This document shows, one piece after another, positions 6,740 to 9,145 of a stretch of DNA of 9,145 nucleotides (position 1 is the first letter of the stretch; every line of letters starts with the position of its first letter). The translations under genes were made by a program, and so were the position numbers. The notes beneath the pieces were generated by a model. It searched no databases. It worked only from the letters and a program-made list of their open reading frames with translations, and was not told where the DNA came from. The stretch is from contig JAJYJA010000098.1 in NCBI GenBank assembly GCA_021789795.1, positions 1 through 9,145 of the forward strand. The letters run 5' to 3'. This DNA comes from Deltaproteobacteria bacterium (lineage in GTDB: Bacteria > Desulfobacterota > Desulfobulbia > Desulfobulbales > VMSU01).

Positions 6740-6890
6740 GATGATCTCGCAAAAAGGCAGCCGATGGCTAAGCAAAAGGGCCGATATACAAGGCGCGGGG
6801 TGTGTTTGGCGAGTGAGGCCATACAGATGGTATGCCGAACGAGCCAAACCGCCACGCGCCGCAGTAGATCGGTCTTTTTGCGACGCCATC
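6740..6890. mobile_element. MITE-like fold-back element, 151 bp
   Basis: The ends are 17-bp terminal inverted repeats matching at 14 positions: GATGATCTCGCAAAAAG at 6740-6756 and the complement of GATGGCGTCGCAAAAAG at 6874-6890. Directly outside both ends is the 7-bp repeat AATATGT (6733-6739 and 6891-6897), as expected of a target-site duplication. The interior also pairs over most of its length: GCCGAT..GGCGCG..GTTTGGC arms meet at an apex GGCCATAC/GTATGCC near 6825. The left arm carries about 23 extra bases (6757-6779) that look like a near-copy of the terminal GCAAAAAGG..CCGAT segment. It has no coding capacity. From memory, hairpin repeats with GCGTCGCAAAAAG termini are scattered in many Desulfobacterota genomes; I cannot run that search here. 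Transcribed from thiC it would make a long hairpin. Confidence 0.7.
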
Positions 6891-6897
6891 AATATGT
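6891..6897 (+). repeat. Right copy of putative target-site duplication
   Basis: This second copy of AATATGT is directly adjacent to the right terminal inverted repeat and 18 bases from the thiC stop codon. See the left copy at 6733-6739. Confidence 0.6.
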
Positions 6898-6914
6898 CGT
6901 GAGCGCAAACGGGC

Positions 6915-8219
6915 TCAATCCCCAGACTGACGCTGAGGCATGGTCGCCTTCTTGTAAACCTTGATGGCGCAGTAGGCGCCGCACATGCTACAGGCGTCGC
7001 CCTTGTAGGTGCCGCCCTCGTCCCGGAAGCGGCGGGCCTTCTCCGGATCCAGGGAAAGCTCGATCTGGCCCTTCCAGTCCAGGGCGTTGCGGCGCTTGGC
7101 CATCTCGATATCGCGGTCCATGGCGCCCGGCACCCCCTTGCCAATATCGGCGGCGTGGGCCGCGATCTTGGAGGCGATCACCCCCTCCCGCACATCCTCG
7201 CCGCTGGGCAGCTTTAGGTGCTCGGCAGGGGTGACGTAGCAGAGGAAGTCCGCCCCCGCCCGGGCGGCGATGGCCCCGCCGATGGCGCCGGTGATGTGGT
7301 CGTAGCCGGGGGCGATGTCGGTGACCAAGGGCCCCAGGACGTAGAAGGGCGCCCCCCGGCAGATGCGTTTTTGCAGGATGACGTTGGCCTCGATCTGATC
7401 CATGGGCATGTGGCCCGGGCCCTCGATAATCACCTGCACCCCGGCGTCCCAGGCCCGCTGGGTCAGCTCGCCCAGGTGGATCAGCTCCTGGATTTGACCG
7501 GCGTCGGTGGCGTCGGCCAGACAGCCGGGCCGGACGCTGTCACCCAGGCTCAGGGTCACCTCGTGTTCCTTCAAGATGGCCAGCAGCTCGTCGTAATGCT
7601 CATAGAAGGGGTTTTCCTGCTGGTGGTGGGCCATCCACTCGATGATGAAGGAGCCGCCCCGGCTCACCACCCCCATCAGCCGCTCCTGGCCGCGCAGCCG
7701 GGCCAGGGTGTTTTTGGTGATGCCGCAGTGGATGGTCATGAAATCGACCCCGTCCTCGGCCTGCTGGCGGATGGTGGCGAAGATCTCCTCCTTGGAGATG
7801 GCGCCGATGCCGAGCCCGCGCCGCTCCACCGCGTCCGCCACCGCCTGGTAGATGGGCACCGTGCCCAGGGGCACCGGGCAGTGGCGCAGGATCTCCCGGC
7901 GCACCTCGTTTAAGTCGCCGCCCATGCTCAAGTCCATCACCGCGTCGGCGCCCGCCTTTAAGGCAATGCACAGCTTTTGCAGCTCCGGCTCCACCCCCTG
8001 GTGATCCTTGGAGGAGCCGATGTTGGCGTTGACCTTGGTGGACAGGCCCTGGCCCACCGCCATCGGCCGGTCGAGCTTGCGGTTCTTGTTGTGGGGAATG
8101 GCGATCGTCCCCCGGGCCACCCCTTGCATTAAAAACTCCGGGCTGACCCCCTCGCTGGCGGCGCAGGCGGTGAAGATCGGGCTGACGGTGCCCCGCAGGG
8201 CGTCCTCTCGTAGGCTCAT
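6915..8219 (-). CDS. thiC: Phosphomethylpyrimidine synthase ThiC (short form)
   Basis: The 434-residue protein is a radical-SAM ThiC, which rearranges aminoimidazole ribotide into the hydroxymethylpyrimidine phosphate half of thiamin. Family blocks are IPHNKN (41-46), TKVNANIGSS (61-70), DFMTIHCGI (159-167), SRGGSF (186-191), LSLGDSVRPGC (223-233), EGPGHMPMDQ (266-275), GPLVTDIAPGYDHITGAIGGA (296-316) and CYVTPAEHL (327-335). The C-terminal cluster motif is C410-x2-C413-x3-C417, one residue tighter than the C-x2-C-x4-C of E. coli-type ThiC; I believe this is usual in the short anaerobe/archaeal form. Start ATG 8219 has AGGAG 11 bases upstream, slightly far; a TTG at 8249 lies upstream of that ribosome site and is rejected. 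A close paralogue, BzaF (5-hydroxybenzimidazole synthase for anaerobic cobamides), cannot be excluded by eye. The gene has its own promoter and no visible TPP riboswitch. Confidence 0.92.
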   Translation of the reverse strand: MSLREDALRGTVSPIFTACAASEGVSPEFLMQGVARGTIAIPHNKNRKLDRPMAVGQGLSTKVNANIGSSKDHQGVEPELQKLCIALKAGADAVMDLSMGGDLNEVRREILRHCPVPLGTVPIYQAVADAVERRGLGIGAISKEEIFATIRQQAEDGVDFMTIHCGITKNTLARLRGQERLMGVVSRGGSFIIEWMAHHQQENPFYEHYDELLAILKEHEVTLSLGDSVRPGCLADATDAGQIQELIHLGELTQRAWDAGVQVIIEGPGHMPMDQIEANVILQKRICRGAPFYVLGPLVTDIAPGYDHITGAIGGAIAARAGADFLCYVTPAEHLKLPSGEDVREGVIASKIAAHAADIGKGVPGAMDRDIEMAKRRNALDWKGQIELSLDPEKARRFRDEGGTYKGDACSMCGAYCAIKVYKKATMPQRQSGD

Positions 8220-8276
8220 TGTTTTTGTGGCTCCTGAAAGAATTGGCAAGTTGGATTCTTCTGCTTGCTGGGGGTG

Positions 8277-8303
8277 AGGGGCACGGCAAGACGCCCAGCC
8301 CCT
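8277..8303 (-). promoter_or_regulatory. Candidate structured leader of thiC
   Basis: In the leader of about 95 nt between the promoter and thiC, AGGGGC pairs with GCCCCT (6 bp), with an inner GGC/GCC pair. A second imperfect stem nearer the start (GAAGAAT with ATTCTTTC, one bulge) ends just before the AGGAG site. The TPP-aptamer signatures CUGAGA and ACCUGA are absent. Function is unknown. Confidence 0.35.
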
Positions 8304-8321
8304 GGCCGGTATGCTTCCCCT

Positions 8322-8350
8322 GTCATAACAGCGGGGCCGGCGGATGTCAA
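8322..8350 (-). promoter_or_regulatory. Sigma70-type promoter of thiC
   Basis: A perfect TTGACA (-35, 8345-8350) is 17 bp from TATGAC (-10, 8322-8327; four of six to consensus). The start would be near 8315, about 95 nt before the thiC ATG. Between this promoter and the ddl stop (8351-8421) there is a GGCCAC/GTGGCC pairing (8372-8400 region) without a T-run, and nothing else that I recognise. Confidence 0.65.
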
Positions 8351-8421
8351 TCCAAGCGGACGCGGGTGATTGGCCACAGTGTGGTATTGTTCCGGTGGCC
8401 GGGCGCGGTGGCGGCGCGTCT

Positions 8422-9145
8422 TCACGGACGTGGCGGGTTCTTTTTTTTCAGCGCCAGCTCCAGCAGCCGGTCGAGCAGGGCCGGAAAGCCGATCCCGGCG
8501 GCGGCGGCGGCCTGGGGCAGGAGGCTGGTGGGGGTCATGCCGGGGATGGTGTTGGTCTCCAGCACCACCAGGCCGGCGTCGGCGACGATCATGTCGGTGC
8601 GGCTGTAACCCTTTAGCTTCAAGGCCCGGTGGGCGGTCTGGGCGTACTCCTGGGCCTGTCTGACGATCTGCCCCGGCAGGTCGGCGGGGCAGATCTCCCG
8701 GGAGGCCCCGGCCTGGTACTTGGCCTGGTAATCGAAGAAGGGGTGATTTTCGCCCGGAACGATCTCCACCAGCGGCAGGGCGGTGAGCTGGTCGTTGCCG
8801 ATGACCCCCACTGTGATCTCCCGGCCCCGGACGTACTCCTCGACCATCACCTCGCTGTCGTAGGCAAAGGCCTGACCGATGGCCCGGGCCAGTTCGGCCT
8901 CGCTTCTGGCGATACTCATGCCCAGGCTCGATCCCTGGCGCACCGGCTTGACCACCAGGGGCAGGGCGAGTTGCGCAAGGATCGGGGCCGGGTCGCGGCC
9001 ATCCTCCCGCCGGGCCATCCGCCAGGGGGAGACCGGCAGCCCGTACGCCTGATACATGGTCTTGGCGGCGTCCTTGTCCATGGCCAAGGCGCTGCCCAGC
9101 ACCCCGGAGCCCTGGTAGGGCAGGCCCAGGAGGTCGAGGAGGCCC
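8422..9145 (-). CDS. ddl: D-alanine--D-alanine ligase (partial, N-terminus beyond right edge)
   Basis: This frame gives 240 residues plus a TGA stop and stays open to the window edge, so about 60-70 N-terminal residues are missing. The enzyme joins two D-alanines with ATP for peptidoglycan precursors in the cytosol. Visible Ddl/ATP-grasp features are LPYQGSGVLGSALAMDK near the left of the fragment, the nucleotide-binding KPVRQGSSLGMS loop, VEEYVRGREITVGVIG, FFDYQAKY, and GYSRTDMIV, whose R and D correspond to E. coli DdlB R255 and D257. The metal-binding end LETNTIPGMTPTSLLPQAA matches DdlB E270 and N272. The gene lies about 200 bp upstream of thiC on the same strand. It ends with a lysine-rich KKKNPPRP tail encoded across an A8 tract (8441-8448). 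A GTG at 9102 could be misread as the start, but the LDLLGLPYQGSG block upstream shows the gene continues. Confidence 0.95.
   Translation of the reverse strand, partial: GLLDLLGLPYQGSGVLGSALAMDKDAAKTMYQAYGLPVSPWRMARREDGRDPAPILAQLALPLVVKPVRQGSSLGMSIARSEAELARAIGQAFAYDSEVMVEEYVRGREITVGVIGNDQLTALPLVEIVPGENHPFFDYQAKYQAGASREICPADLPGQIVRQAQEYAQTAHRALKLKGYSRTDMIVADAGLVVLETNTIPGMTPTSLLPQAAAAAGIGFPALLDRLLELALKKKNPPRP

Noticed and set aside
6080..6964. 294-codon plus-strand frame
   Set aside because: It runs antisense to three separate features (glycosylase, membrane protein, fold-back element) that are themselves well supported, and has no recognisable domain.
8220..8421. TPP riboswitch upstream of thiC
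   Set aside because: I looked for the two conserved aptamer cores on the minus strand and found neither.
8216..8425. 69-codon minus-strand frame between ddl and thiC
   Set aside because: It spans the thiC promoter and leader, is rich in Arg/Pro as expected of random GC-rich sequence, and shows no ribosome site or domain.
1..9145. CRISPR arrays, phage genes, toxin-antitoxin or defence cassettes
   Set aside because: No regularly spaced direct repeats or gene pairs of these types were seen; the genes are mostly housekeeping.

Overview
The window is GC-rich, gene-dense bacterial DNA in which every gene but one lies on the minus strand. It is most likely from an anaerobic Desulfobacterota (former deltaproteobacterial) genome. 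The reasons are an LptD outer-membrane protein (diderm cell wall), a selenocysteine tRNA, short-form ThiC and archaeal/deltaproteobacterial-style IlvD sequences, and an intergenic hairpin repeat of a kind I recall from such genomes. That placement is inference; no rRNA or other phylogenetic marker is present.

Layout, left to right. (a) 1-4784 is one minus-strand transcription unit, read ilvD -> lptD -> DHH phosphoesterase. Both junctions are 4-bp ATGA start/stop overlaps, so the three genes are probably translationally coupled. The DHH gene runs off the left edge. A good sigma70-type promoter (4854-4882) lies about 70 bases before ilvD. (b) 4785-5246 is a regulatory stretch holding the ilvD promoter and leader, a 98-nt selenocysteine tRNA (selC, minus strand) and a plausible selC promoter. 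(c) 5247-5636 is the only plus-strand gene. It encodes a small acidic protein with an N-terminal Cys/His motif like those of zinc-binding anti-sigma factors. (d) 5702-6700 (minus) holds a small three-helix membrane protein followed after 15 bp by a MagIII/EndoIII-like HhH-GPD DNA glycosylase. (e) 6740-6890 is a 151-bp fold-back element with 17-bp terminal inverted repeats and a flush 7-bp direct repeat, so it looks like a MITE insertion. It sits between thiC and the membrane-protein gene. (f) 6915-8350 is thiC with its own promoter and a structured-looking leader that has no recognisable TPP riboswitch. (g) 8422-9145 is the C-terminal three quarters or so of D-alanine-D-alanine ligase, cut by the right edge.

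The genes are mostly housekeeping: branched-chain amino acid synthesis, LPS export to the outer membrane, thiamin pyrimidine synthesis, peptidoglycan precursor synthesis, base excision repair and selenocysteine decoding. I see no phage, CRISPR, toxin-antitoxin or defence cassette and no clearly new multi-gene system. The least explained items are the MITE-like element, the zinc-motif acidic protein beside selC, a glycosylase lacking both the EndoIII lysine and the fourth cluster cysteine, and the riboswitch-less thiC leader.
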